NCBI GenBank assembly: GCA_027074135.1
Contig: JALTDM010000356.1
Span: 1-14,980 of the forward strand
Direction of reading: 5' to 3'
Length of the DNA: 14,980 bases
Source: Bacteroidales bacterium
Lineage (GTDB): Bacteria; Bacteroidota; Bacteroidia; Bacteroidales; JALTDM01
Shown piece by piece: positions 1 to 6,654 of this stretch. Both the position numbers and the translations under genes were made by a program. The notes beneath the pieces are model-generated. The model was not told the DNA's origin. It worked only from the letters and a program-made list of their open reading frames with translations, and searched no databases. Numbering within the stretch: the stretch's first letter is position 1; each line of letters starts with the position of its first letter.

Positions 1-2
1 AC

Positions 3-758
3 AAATGCTACGTAGTAAACATCACACGCAAGCATGTAACAGATTATCTGCACTATATGTATGTAGAAAAAGGCAACGGCGAAAAGTATGTAAACAACAC
101 ACTCAAGTTTATCAGCAGCTTTTACAATTGGCTCAAAGACAACGGATATATATCCGTCAACATCACAACCGGTATAAAGAAACTCAAAGAGCAACCCAAG
201 AAACGCCAAATCATTCCGGATGACACACTACACCTCATATTCTCACACCTGCAGCACACCAACCCCCGTTATCTGTTTATATGCTACCTTACATACTACA
301 CAATGCTCAGACCCAAAGAGATAACACGCCTACGCATACGCGACCTGCACATAGACGACGGAGTAGTGGAAGTCCCGCCAGAAAGCAGCAAAGTAGGCAA
401 GCTCCGCAAACTCACCATGCCACGACGTATGCAGCAGCTTGCACGCACACTCGGCTTGCACGCATACGACCCCGATATGTACATCATATCCAACCTACGC
501 TACGAACCCGGAACCACACAGCTCGACAGCCGTTACATAGCCAAGACATGGGCAAAGCTCCGCAACACACTCGGACTTCCCGCCAAGTATCAGTTCTACA
601 GCCTCAAGGACACAGGCATTGTCAAGATGCTTCGCAGCGGCATCAGCCCCGACAAAGTACGAGACCAAGCAGGACACAGCAGTCTGGAGATGACAAACCG
701 TTACATCATACTCGCACACAACAAAGCAGACGACGAAATAGCAAATCTCGACTATTGA
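3..758 (+). CDS. Tyrosine recombinase/integrase, 5' end outside window
   Basis: Site-specific recombinase that would cut and rejoin DNA through a 3'-phosphotyrosine to integrate or excise the element. The frame is open to the left edge (18 codons precede the first ATG at 57), so the N-terminus is missing. Residues numbered from the ATG at 57: the start is the end of a SAM-like core-binding domain, and the catalytic domain runs from about 52 to 230. Visible are Arg-I (R85, in LRPKEITRLR), a beta-hairpin lysine region (K115-K118), GHSSLEMTNRY with His207 and nucleophile Tyr216. The usual HxxR box reads YSLKDTG at 181-187, so His becomes Tyr and Arg becomes Lys. The family call is firm. The target site and recombination partner are unknown. 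A gene-free stretch with repeated motifs follows directly, as is common for attP next to int. Confidence 0.92.
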   Translation, partial: KCYVVNITRKHVTDYLHYMYVEKGNGEKYVNNTLKFISSFYNWLKDNGYISVNITTGIKKLKEQPKKRQIIPDDTLHLIFSHLQHTNPRYLFICYLTYYTMLRPKEITRLRIRDLHIDDGVVEVPPESSKVGKLRKLTMPRRMQQLARTLGLHAYDPDMYIISNLRYEPGTTQLDSRYIAKTWAKLRNTLGLPAKYQFYSLKDTGIVKMLRSGISPDKVRDQAGHSSLEMTNRYIILAHNKADDEIANLDY

Positions 759-760
759 AA

Positions 761-775
761 GTTAATTTTATTAAC
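761..775. promoter_or_regulatory. Palindrome GTTAAT-N3-ATTAAC, copy 1
   Basis: Perfect 6-bp arms around TTT, two bases after the integrase stop codon. The same arms recur at 1072-1086 and 8431-8445. It could be an operator or a short hairpin at the end of the integrase mRNA. No U-tract follows, so a classical intrinsic terminator is less likely. Confidence 0.5.
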
Positions 776-826
776 CTGACAAAATCGAAAAAAACGAAAA
801 ATTTTTGTTCAAAAATTTGTGACTAT

Positions 827-977
827 GTTACTCGGTTGGTTGTAACAGGTTGGTTTATAATAAGTTATATAGCGTAACTTTAGTTACTCGAAAGTTACTC
901 GGTCCCGACTCGCCAAAAATCAAAAAACATTGATTTACAACTACTTGTATAGAGTAGGGTTAGAGTAACATTACTCG
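827..977. other. GTTACTCG motif cluster, putative att or iteron region
   Basis: The stretch 759-1104 has no convincing gene. It carries GTTACTCG at 827-834, 883-890 and 894-901, ATTACTCG at 970-977, and inverted GTAAC cores at 842-846, 874-878 and 963-969 (as GAGTAAC). Several are paired as inverted repeats, for example GTAAC...GTTAC at 874-887 and GAGTAA-CA-TTACTC at 963-976. Short motifs repeated in both orientations directly downstream of an integrase gene resemble arm-type recombinase sites of an attP. An iteron-type origin used with the SF3 helicase is the main alternative. No duplicate core that would mark the other attachment site was seen in the window. Confidence 0.5.
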
Positions 978-1049
978 ATTTTCACCCAAAAAACCCTCTC
1001 AAAACGCCCATAAAAATCCTAAAAATGCACCTAAAAACATAAAAATAAA

Positions 1050-1088
1050 ATTAACTAAAATTATAAATATAGTTAATAAAATTAACTA
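1050..1088. promoter_or_regulatory. Operator-like palindrome copy 2 with extra half-site
   Basis: TAGTTAAT-AAA-ATTAACTA at 1070-1088 has 8-bp arms, and an additional ATTAACTA half-site lies at 1050-1057. The right arm overlaps a TAnnTTTG box at 1087-1094. The same palindrome with one changed spacer base lies beside another -7 box at 8429-8447, which suggests one regulator binds both. Confidence 0.6.
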
Positions 1089-1094
1089 AATTTG
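1087..1094 (+). promoter_or_regulatory. Promoter -7 box TAAATTTG pointing right
   Basis: Matches the Bacteroidota -7 consensus TAnnTTTG and overlaps the palindrome at 1070-1088. No plus-strand gene follows: the next ATG opens a five-codon frame, and transcription would run antisense through the PIN operon. It may be an antisense promoter, a promoter orphaned by insertion of that operon, or a chance match. Confidence 0.35.
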
Positions 1095-1104
1095 TAGCAA
1101 TGGG

Positions 1105-1581
1105 TTATTTTTGTTGAATTTCGCTTGAGTTTATTATCGGATTATAATATCCGGGTAAGTTTTCTTTGTTTAGGTTTACAACCTTGATTTTAGTTTGATT
1201 ACACTCAGTTATTTTCTTAAAATCATCATCATACACTATTAAGTAATCAACTTCATTTAAAATTGCGGTAGAAAGTATTTTTATATCATCTTTCAGACAT
1301 TTGCGGTCATAATTTTCTGGTTTGCAAAAAAGCTTTGCAGCCTTTTCAGCATCACTTATCCCGAAATCTACCAATGTAAAATCCATATATTCAAATTCAG
1401 ATAACAGATTTCCTTTTATGTTATACTCAGATAGACTTATGGTACTTATCAATATTTCTACTTCATCATATTCTTCTATTAAGTATTCAAATGTTGATTT
1501 AGCTTTTTGTTCTTCTCTGCTTAGTTGTACCAGAAAACTTGTATCAAACAAAACTTTTAATTTCTTTTTATCTTTACTCAT
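1105..1581 (-). CDS. PIN-domain nuclease, likely toxin-like RNase
   Basis: 158 aa, the usual size of a single PIN domain. PIN proteins are Mg-dependent ribonucleases and many are VapC-type toxins. Visible acidic residues: D13 in VLFDTSFLVQL (first strand), E52 in STISLSEYN, D98/D99 in LKDDIKIL, and a final cluster D118-D120 in LIVYDDDF. The hydrophobic strand LIVY before the last Asp is typical. It is the last gene of a three-gene operon, 14 bp after the 65-aa gene, and its AT-rich composition differs from the C-rich replication genes nearby, which suggests separate acquisition. A VapB-like partner is not recognisable, so either upstream gene could be the antitoxin. The PIN fold is likely; the toxin role is inferred. 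Confidence 0.8.
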   Translation of the reverse strand: MSKDKKKLKVLFDTSFLVQLSREEQKAKSTFEYLIEEYDEVEILISTISLSEYNIKGNLLSEFEYMDFTLVDFGISDAEKAAKLFCKPENYDRKCLKDDIKILSTAILNEVDYLIVYDDDFKKITECNQTKIKVVNLNKENLPGYYNPIINSSEIQQK

Positions 1582-1595
1582 TTGAATAGTATTTT

Positions 1596-1793
1596 TTACC
1601 TTCCCCTTATTTCATTTATCCAATCTTGTACATCTATGTTTAAGAACTTTTCTTTATTTTTTACCAGCCTTATATAAAAACTTTTTGGATCAGGTTTATA
1701 TGGTTTCATTTTAATTAAAACAGCATTTTCCAGTTTTTTTGTTTCGGGATAATAATTTGCCGATATTTCCAAATAATATTTTTTATATAGCAT
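1596..1793 (-). CDS. Unknown 65-aa protein in PIN operon
   Basis: Not recognised. The protein is basic, rich in Lys, Tyr and Asn, with alternating hydrophobic stretches (YYLEISANYY, NAVLIKMKP, SFYIRLVK) that suggest a small beta-sheet fold, then an acidic helix-like tail (DVQDWINEIRGR). It has no signal peptide or membrane helix. It starts 9 bp after the stop of the 166-aa gene and ends 14 bp before the PIN gene, so the three are almost certainly cotranscribed. Small size and position directly before a PIN nuclease make it a candidate antitoxin, but no known antitoxin motif is visible. Confidence 0.75.
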   Translation of the reverse strand: MLYKKYYLEISANYYPETKKLENAVLIKMKPYKPDPKSFYIRLVKNKEKFLNIDVQDWINEIRGR

Positions 1794-1802
1794 ATTTTCA
1801 GA

Positions 1803-2303
1803 TTATAAAATATCTCTATTGACATTTATTACCACTACCTTATTTTTTTCATAACCATATAGAACTTCTACATGGATATTTGCCTTGTTTTTACCTCCTG
1901 CTTGTATTACAGTTCCGATAATTGATTTTTTTATTTTTATAGATCTTTCTATAAGTCTGTAATTAGTTTTATTGGATATTTTTAATTTATAATTGCCTAA
2001 ATTCAAACTGTACTCATTATTTTTTTCATTTGTGATTTTTTGAGCTAATAAAATTGTTTCTTTCAATGGGCTATCTGTTTTCAATTTTTGTGATTCCATT
2101 ACAGGCGGGATACCTTGTAATATTCTCATGTAAATATCATTAGGTACTATGGCATTATGAATTGTACTACCTTTTTCCATAATATAATGTACATCGGTTT
2201 CTTTATCTTTTAAATCTTTAGAAAGAGCTTCAAGAAGTTCTTTTACCTCTTTCAAAGATACTTTTTCAGGAGGACGATTATCTCTGATTTGAATTAAACC
2301 CAT
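1803..2303 (-). CDS. Unknown 166-aa protein, first gene of PIN operon
   Basis: Not recognised. Starts at ATG 2303 (MGLIQIRDNRPPEK). A longer frame from TTG 2327 is ruled out as the start because that codon lies inside the -7 box at 2325-2332. Residues about 15-40 are a charged helix (SLKEVKELLEALSKDLKDK), and the middle is mixed. The C-terminal half alternates hydrophobic and polar residues, as in a beta-sheet (EYSLNLGNYKLKIS, VEVLYGYEKNKVVVINV). There are no Cys clusters, membrane spans or nucleotide-binding loops. It heads the operon with the 65-aa and PIN genes and shares their AT-rich codon use. It could be a regulator, an antitoxin or a substrate-recognition partner of the nuclease; the sequence does not decide. 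Confidence 0.75.
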   Translation of the reverse strand: MGLIQIRDNRPPEKVSLKEVKELLEALSKDLKDKETDVHYIMEKGSTIHNAIVPNDIYMRILQGIPPVMESQKLKTDSPLKETILLAQKITNEKNNEYSLNLGNYKLKISNKTNYRLIERSIKIKKSIIGTVIQAGGKNKANIHVEVLYGYEKNKVVVINVNRDIL

Positions 2304-2324
2304 CTTTTTACACCTTTTGTCACA

Positions 2325-2332
2325 CAAATATA
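2325..2332 (-). promoter_or_regulatory. Promoter -7 box TATATTTG for PIN operon
   Basis: On the minus strand the box reads TATATTTG, a perfect TAnnTTTG, 22 bp before ATG 2303. Transcription would start near 2319, giving a short leader. It fixes the start of the first gene. No clear -33 TTTG was seen. Confidence 0.7.
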
Positions 2333-2458
2333 ATTCACTTTTTTTGCTTTACATAACTTTGTTAATGAAATATTTACATACCACATCCCCAAGTTAAATT
2401 TATTACCCTTATTACCATATTATAACATTACTGCATTAACCACTAACAGCTATTTTAC

Positions 2459-2466
2459 TATCTTTG
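2459..2466 (+). promoter_or_regulatory. Promoter -7 box TATCTTTG for gene at 2500
   Basis: Perfect TAnnTTTG match, 33 bp before ATG 2500, in an AT-rich gap between divergent transcription units. The leader would be about 25 nt. Confidence 0.7.
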
Positions 2467-2499
2467 CAATATAAACAAAAATGATTCGTTAATACGACT

Positions 2500-3245
<746 letters not shown>

Positions 3246-3257
3246 TTCCCTTTCAGC

Positions 3258-3350
3258 TTACAACTGTAGCCCATTGCCGTAATAATTTTTACCCAACTTT
3301 GCACCAAGTTTTCTGTGGGCATGAATCATTTTTTCGTCAAATGTTGTCAT
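3258..3350 (-). CDS. Possible 30-aa small ORF
   Basis: An ATG at 3350 opens a 30-codon frame (MTTFDEKMIHAHRKLGAKLG...) ending in TAA, in the only non-repetitive part of the gap between 3245 and 3405. The composition is plausible for a short helical, basic peptide. It runs divergently from the gene at 3406. No TAnnTTTG box was found upstream on its strand and I recognise no family, so it may be a gene remnant or chance. Confidence 0.25.
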   Translation of the reverse strand: MTTFDEKMIHAHRKLGAKLGKNYYGNGLQL

Positions 3351-3368
3351 GGTTTTATGTTTTTTGGT

Positions 3369-3376
3369 TAATTTTG
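3369..3376 (+). promoter_or_regulatory. Promoter -7 box TAATTTTG for gene at 3406
   Basis: TAnnTTTG match 29 bp before ATG 3406. A TTG at 3344-3346, 22 bp upstream, could act as the -33 element. Confidence 0.6.
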
Positions 3377-3405
3377 TTTACCGAAAACATATAAATTAGT
3401 TTATT

Positions 3406-3774
3406 ATGCAAACCATAAAAAATATCACTTGTTTTTATGAATCTATTCCGGAACCGGCAAGGTGTAAGTTTGATAGTTTGTTTTTTAGTATTAACAGGCC
3501 TGATTTTAATTTTTTGGGAAAAGACGGCAGCAAACTTTTTGCAAGAAAGATTTTTGGAACGAAAGTAAGCCTTGAACTTATTTTTGACACAGAAAATGAA
3601 ACCGTAGAGATACGTACTCCGGAAAGCAGAAAAAAATGGAAGTTTGATGACATTGAGGTAGTTAATGTTTATGACGATACCGACGGACATTTTTTTGAGA
3701 TAGAAACCTCTACCGATCGTTATATAGTTGTTTGGGGATATGATGAAGCGAATGGTATAGCTCATTTCTTATAA
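3406..3774 (+). CDS. Unknown 122-aa protein
   Basis: Not recognised. The start at ATG 3406 is supported by the -7 box 29 bp upstream. The sequence is soluble, acidic and predicted mostly beta: alternating strands such as KVSLELIF, TVEIRTP, HFFEIET and RYIVVWGY, with a short N-terminal Cys-containing stretch (NITCFYESIPEPARCKF). It has no membrane segment, signal peptide or nucleotide-binding loop. Codons are AT-rich like the PIN operon, suggesting cargo rather than core genes of the element. It stands alone: the next gene converges on it across an R3 array. Size and composition resemble many small immunity or accessory proteins, but nothing specific supports that. Confidence 0.75.
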   Translation: MQTIKNITCFYESIPEPARCKFDSLFFSINRPDFNFLGKDGSKLFARKIFGTKVSLELIFDTENETVEIRTPESRKKWKFDDIEVVNVYDDTDGHFFEIETSTDRYIVVWGYDEANGIAHFL

Positions 3775-3780
3775 ATTTTA

Positions 3781-3825
3781 ATTAACACATTAGCACATTA
3801 GCACATTCTCACATTACCACATTAA
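3781..3825. repeat. Short R3 array between convergent genes
   Basis: ACATTAGC-type 8-mers (ACATTAGC, ACATTCTC, ACATTACC) fill the gap between the stops of the genes at 3774 and 3826. Confidence 0.85.
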
Positions 3826-4419
3826 CTATTTATCCTTTTTATTCCCAAATTTCAAAAAGTTACTGTTACCTGCATAGCTGTATATTACCCAAGCAGCTAT
3901 CACCATAAACGACACATAATCCGAATTAAATCCTTTCTTAAATATCATAAACAGAATACCCCCGAATATCAAGGTAATGCTCGTTACATTGATTAGTTGG
4001 ATTTTAAAATCTCTTTTATATTCAGATTGTTTTATTTCTTTTTCAATTTCAGCTTTTTTAACCTCTGCATTCAGTTCATTTTGTTTTACTAGCTGTTGAG
4101 CTTCATTTGAAAGTTTAAACTTTTCAAATTCCTTATTGATATTTTCCAGTTCCGTTTTCAGTTTGGTGTCAAATTCTTTCTTTTTGGTTTCTTCTTCTGC
4201 CAGCTTTTGTTTTGTTTCCTCCTCTTTTTTCTGTTTTAAATAGTTAATATACGCTTCGGCCACAGGTTGCAGCACTTCAAACAACGGCTTAAAATCAAAG
4301 CCTGTACTATCTTCTCCTTCATCTTCTTCGTAATCATAATCTTCATTTGTATCGCCTTCCGGAATATCATTTTCCGACATATTCTTTTTTTCTTCTTTTT
4401 TAGTTTTTTCTTCATTCAT
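3826..4419 (-). CDS. Membrane-anchored coiled-coil protein
   Basis: 197 aa from ATG 4419. A GTG two codons upstream and an internal ATG at residue 14 (MSENDIPEG) are alternative starts. Residues 1-40 are charged then strongly acidic (EDYDYEEDEGED). Residues 58-137 form a long Lys/Glu-rich coiled coil. Two hydrophobic helices follow (about 141-160, containing SITLIFGGILFMIF, and 168-184), with a basic tail. There is no signal peptide, so the coil probably faces the cytoplasm with a C-terminal membrane hairpin. The gene is divergent from 4462-4860, which encodes another single-span coiled-coil protein, so the two might interact. Similar layouts occur in phage structural or injection proteins and in envelope proteins. 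Function is unknown. Confidence 0.8.
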   Translation of the reverse strand: MNEEKTKKEEKKNMSENDIPEGDTNEDYDYEEDEGEDSTGFDFKPLFEVLQPVAEAYINYLKQKKEEETKQKLAEEETKKKEFDTKLKTELENINKEFEKFKLSNEAQQLVKQNELNAEVKKAEIEKEIKQSEYKRDFKIQLINVTSITLIFGGILFMIFKKGFNSDYVSFMVIAAWVIYSYAGNSNFLKFGNKKDK

Positions 4420-4434
4420 AAGCACAATTTTTTT

Positions 4435-4442
4435 TATCTTTG
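4435..4442 (+). promoter_or_regulatory. Promoter -7 box TATCTTTG for gene at 4462
   Basis: Perfect TAnnTTTG, 19 bp before ATG 4462, giving a very short leader. It fixes 4462 as the start rather than the upstream in-frame ATG at 4267, which would lie inside the divergent gene. Confidence 0.7.
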
Positions 4443-4461
4443 TAATATTAAATATTTAGAT

Positions 4462-4860
4462 ATGATATACTTATATATTGTTTCAACTGTTATTTTTATT
4501 TGGGTGATATACAAGATGCACCGACGCATAACAGATTTGGAAACCGAATACAACACTCTCAAAGCACAAACCGTTAAAACTATCGAAGAATACAACAGCG
4601 ATGTAATTTCACGTATAGCATCTATAGATAAAATAACACGCTCACAATTAAAAAATATCAATAGCAGACTAAACAGAATAGAATCTACACTACATACAGC
4701 CAATAACCGCCTGCCCGACACCACACCCATAGAACCAGACGAAATAATAGAAGAACCGCCCAAAGAAGAACCAAATAAACCACCAAAAACTACTACCGAA
4801 GAAATAGTCGGCAGAATGGTAATAACCGGTGTTTCAAAACTTCTCAAATCCATTTTATAA
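4462..4860 (+). CDS. Single-span membrane protein with coiled coil
   Basis: 132 aa. An N-terminal hydrophobic helix (residues 2-18, YLYIVSTVIFIWVIY) is followed by basic MHRR, a coiled coil (about 22-85), a Pro/Glu-rich linker (88-110) and an amphipathic C-terminal helix (112-132, EEIVGRMVITGVSKLLKSIL). The topology suggests an uncleaved anchor with the coil on one side of the inner membrane. The plan is similar to spanin or phage inner-membrane proteins and to small secretion components, but no family motif is visible. It is divergent from the other membrane coiled-coil gene, with 42 bp between starts. Translation probably starts without a Shine-Dalgarno sequence. Confidence 0.8.
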   Translation: MIYLYIVSTVIFIWVIYKMHRRITDLETEYNTLKAQTVKTIEEYNSDVISRIASIDKITRSQLKNINSRLNRIESTLHTANNRLPDTTPIEPDEIIEEPPKEEPNKPPKTTTEEIVGRMVITGVSKLLKSIL

Positions 4861-4882
4861 CCCATTCCCACATTCTCCCATT

Positions 4883-5199
4883 AGTCCAAAGTTCAAAGTT
4901 CAAAGTTTAAAGTTCAAAGTTCAAAGTATCAAGTTCAAAGTAACCACTAACAACTAACAACTAATAATTAACACATTAGCATATTATGTAATTAGCACAT
5001 TAACCCATTAGCAAATTCCCACATTCTCACATTAGCACATTAGCACATTAGCAAATTAGCACATTAACAAATTCTCACATTAGCACATTAGCAAATTATC
5101 ACATTAACAAATTCTCACATTAACCCATTATCACATTAGCACATTAACAAATTCTCACATTCTCACATTATCAAATTAGCACATTAATCAATTACCACA
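4883..5199. repeat. Long R1-R2-R3 array between convergent genes
   Basis: The gap 4861-5199 holds no gene. R1 words run to about 4942, a few R2 words to about 4962, then about 230 bp of R3 8-mers in shuffled variants (ACATTAGC, AAATTAGC, ACATTAAC, ACATTCTC). Bases 4946-5025 are identical to 3140-3219. It is not a CRISPR array: there is no repeat-spacer alternation. Confidence 0.9.
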
Positions 5200-5583
5200 T
5201 TATTTACATCTTTCCTTCAGCACATCGATAAGCTCACGAAGCGTAGCATTTTCTTTTTCGCATGCTTCAAGCTTGGTCTTCAGCAGTTCTATTTCATTTT
5301 CCTTCTTGGCCAAGGTGATTTGAATACTGCCCACATTATTATTACTTATATTGCCATTGTTGACTATACTGCCGGATATATTGCCGCCTTCATCAAAAAA
5401 ATAACTTATTGGAACATCAAAATATGCAGCGATTTTTTCTAATGCATCAATACTTAATTTAACATGTCCTTTTAACCAATTTACAATAGTTTGTTCAGAA
5501 ACATTAATTTCTTTAGCAAACTCTTTATAAGTAAATCCACGCCTTTTTATAAGCTGTTTGATTTTCAATAAGTTAACTGGCAT
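5200..5583 (-). CDS. XRE-family repressor with coiled-coil tail
   Basis: 127 aa. Residues 5-62 form a Cro/CI-type helix-turn-helix (LIKRRGFTYKEFAKEINVSEQTIVNWLKG), followed by the usual XRE context (ALEKIAAYFDVPISYFF). Residues 67-87 are a Gly/Asn/Ser/Ile repeat (GNISGSIVNNGNISNNN), probably a short beta-turn region. Residues 93-126 are a leucine-zipper-like coil for oligomerisation. This layout is common in Bacteroidota phage and cell regulators. It is divergent from 5671-5967, with a TTGGT/ACCAA inverted repeat between them, so it likely represses that gene and itself, as in a lysogeny switch. No perfect TAnnTTTG box was found for its own promoter. Confidence 0.9.
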   Translation of the reverse strand: MPVNLLKIKQLIKRRGFTYKEFAKEINVSEQTIVNWLKGHVKLSIDALEKIAAYFDVPISYFFDEGGNISGSIVNNGNISNNNVGSIQITLAKKENEIELLKTKLEACEKENATLRELIDVLKERCK

Positions 5584-5616
5584 TACTAAAAAATTTAGAA
5601 ATTTTTACCCAAAAAA

Positions 5617-5633
5617 TTGGTCTGGTAAACCAA
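5617..5633. promoter_or_regulatory. Operator-like inverted repeat TTGGT-N7-ACCAA
   Basis: Perfect 5-bp arms between the divergent XRE and 5671 genes. A second TGGT at 5623-5626 can also pair with ACCA at 5629-5632. It lies at the expected -33 position for the -7 box at 5642, so a bound repressor would block that promoter. Confidence 0.5.
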
Positions 5634-5641
5634 AATATTAC

Positions 5642-5649
5642 TACCTTTG
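5642..5649 (+). promoter_or_regulatory. Promoter -7 box TACCTTTG for gene at 5671
   Basis: Perfect TAnnTTTG. The TTGG of the inverted repeat at 5617-5620 sits 21 bp upstream as a -33 element. It rules out the TTG at 5647 as a start and supports ATG 5671. Confidence 0.7.
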
Positions 5650-5670
5650 TGTAATAAAAATAATACAAAT

Positions 5671-5967
5671 ATGACAACAGACAAAAATTATTCCGAAAAG
5701 TGGCAAACATTTGTACAAGAGTACAAACAATTGCCAAGGCTGTATCGCAGCATAATCAAGAAGATTGTATGCAATACGGCAAGCATAGCACACTCCACAT
5801 TTGCCGCCTATATAGACGGCAGCCGTGTGCCAAGCACCGAGCTCACAGACATCGCACTCGAAGTACTCGCTTATGTCCAAGGCGAACTCATCACATTTGA
5901 ACAGCGCTTCAAAGCAAACAAGTCCAAAGTACAAAGTACAAAGTACAAAGTTCAAAGTACAAAGTAA
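5671..5967 (+). CDS. Small HTH-like protein divergent from XRE repressor
   Basis: 98 aa from ATG 5671. The central segment (about 26-68, RSIIKKIVCNTASIAHSTFAAYIDGSRVPST) has the spacing of a helix-turn-helix with a recognition-helix-like AHSTFAAYIDG, but the match is weak. The tail KSKVQSTKYKVQSTK (last 15 residues) is translated R1 repeat, so the original stop has probably been replaced. Position opposite the XRE repressor suggests a Cro-like or early regulatory role. No membrane or catalytic motif is visible. Confidence 0.75.
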   Translation: MTTDKNYSEKWQTFVQEYKQLPRLYRSIIKKIVCNTASIAHSTFAAYIDGSRVPSTELTDIALEVLAYVQGELITFEQRFKANKSKVQSTKYKVQSTK

Positions 5968-5968
5968 C
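5920..5968. repeat. R1 array reaching into the end of a gene
   Basis: AAGTACAAAGTTCAAAGT-type 7-mers cover the last codons and the stop of the gene at 5671-5967. Confidence 0.85.
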
Positions 5969-6012
5969 AATTAACGGATTGGGTATATAGTTAGTGCCGA
6001 CTTTTGAAAAAC

Positions 6013-6020
6013 TAACTTTG
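6013..6020 (+). promoter_or_regulatory. Promoter -7 box TAACTTTG for gene at 6051
   Basis: Perfect TAnnTTTG, 30 bp before ATG 6051. No convincing -33 TTTG was seen at the expected distance. Confidence 0.65.
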
Positions 6021-6050
6021 AATTAAACGATAAATTAAATATTTTTAGCG

Positions 6051-6404
6051 ATGGAAAAACAAGAATTTATTAAAATTAAAGAACAAATTAAAGAAAAAAT
6101 ATCTGCTTTGAAAGATGAATTAATAAGAGAAGAAAATAGATATATTGAAAGTAAAAGAAAATTTAGTAATGGAACAAAAGTAAAAATCACAATACCCAAA
6201 CATAAAGCGTGGACTATTTCAAGAGGTAAATATGAAAATGTGATAGTAGAAGAAGAAATAAGGTACGCTTTTGTTGTTGGTTATAAAATAGATTATGACA
6301 ATGAAGTAGTTCCTGTATTAAAAAAATGCAAAAAAGATGGAACTATTAGTAAAATAACTGAATATGCTGATGCAAGACGGGATATAATAGAAGCGGTGGA
6401 ATAA
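6051..6404 (+). CDS. Unknown 117-aa protein
   Basis: Not recognised. Residues 1-38 are a highly charged helix or coiled coil (IKEQIKEKISALKDELIREENRYIESKRKF). The rest is a compact, probably beta-rich domain: a KVKITIP strand, VIVEEEIRYAFVVGYKIDY and VVPVLKKCKKDG. Beta strands with polar turns resemble small SH3-like or Tudor-like barrels, but that is only an impression. Codons are AT-rich, unlike the next two genes. It is monocistronic by appearance, with its own promoter upstream and a strong inverted repeat 20 bp after the stop. No membrane helix. Confidence 0.75.
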   Translation: MEKQEFIKIKEQIKEKISALKDELIREENRYIESKRKFSNGTKVKITIPKHKAWTISRGKYENVIVEEEIRYAFVVGYKIDYDNEVVPVLKKCKKDGTISKITEYADARRDIIEAVE

Positions 6405-6424
6405 ATATTTAATTATGGCATTTG

Positions 6425-6506
6425 AAACGACAAACATCAATTACAACACAGATTTAGGCATTAACTATATACCGTGTTGTAGTGTCGTTTTAATGCACCA
6501 CAACAC
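6425..6506 (+). other. Nested stem-loop with a competing downstream hairpin
   Basis: AAACGACA (6425-6432) pairs with TGTCGTTT (6483-6490), and TACAACAC (6442-6449) pairs with GTGTTGTA (6474-6481); both helices are perfect and nested around a 24-nt loop. The segment 6474-6484 can instead pair with CACCACAACAC (6496-6506), 10 of 11 positions, around an 11-nt loop. The two folds cannot coexist. It lies between the stop of the 6051 gene and the helicase operon. A short frame from ATG 6415 runs through it, but its end is R3 repeat. It could be a terminator/antiterminator, a small RNA or a DNA operator. Confidence 0.5.
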
Positions 6507-6640
6507 ATTATGTAATTATCACATTAACAAATTATCACATTAGCACATTAGCAAATTATGTAATTAGCACATTAGCAAATTATCACATTAGCAAATTATG
6601 TAATTAGCACATTAGCAAATTAACAAATTAGCACATTAAA
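6504..6640. repeat. R3 array before the helicase operon
   Basis: ACATTAGC/AAATTAGC/TATGTAATTAGC words fill nearly all of the gap before ATG 6655. No TAnnTTTG box was seen in it. Confidence 0.85.
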
Positions 6641-6654
6641 AAAACCCGGTATCC

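Noticed and set aside
281..877. Long plus-strand frame overlapping the integrase
   Set aside because: It is a shadow frame of the integrase with a composition dominated by Arg, Gln, Thr and His, as expected from out-of-frame C-rich codons.
2304..2327. TTG start for the first gene of the PIN operon
   Set aside because: The codon lies inside the -7 promoter box, so it would not be transcribed. ATG 2303 is used.
4968..5199. Possible CRISPR array in the R3 repeats
   Set aside because: The units are 8-bp words in tandem with small changes. There is no alternation of a conserved repeat of 25-40 bp with unique spacers and no cas gene.
5641..5970. 109-aa minus-strand frame opposite the 5671 gene
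   Set aside because: It starts in the reverse of R1 (CTLNFVLCTLYF) and is antisense to a gene with a good promoter.
6415..6543. 42-aa reading frame after the 6051 gene
   Set aside because: Its middle is the nested stem-loop and its end is translated R3 repeat. The inverted repeats explain the sequence better than coding.
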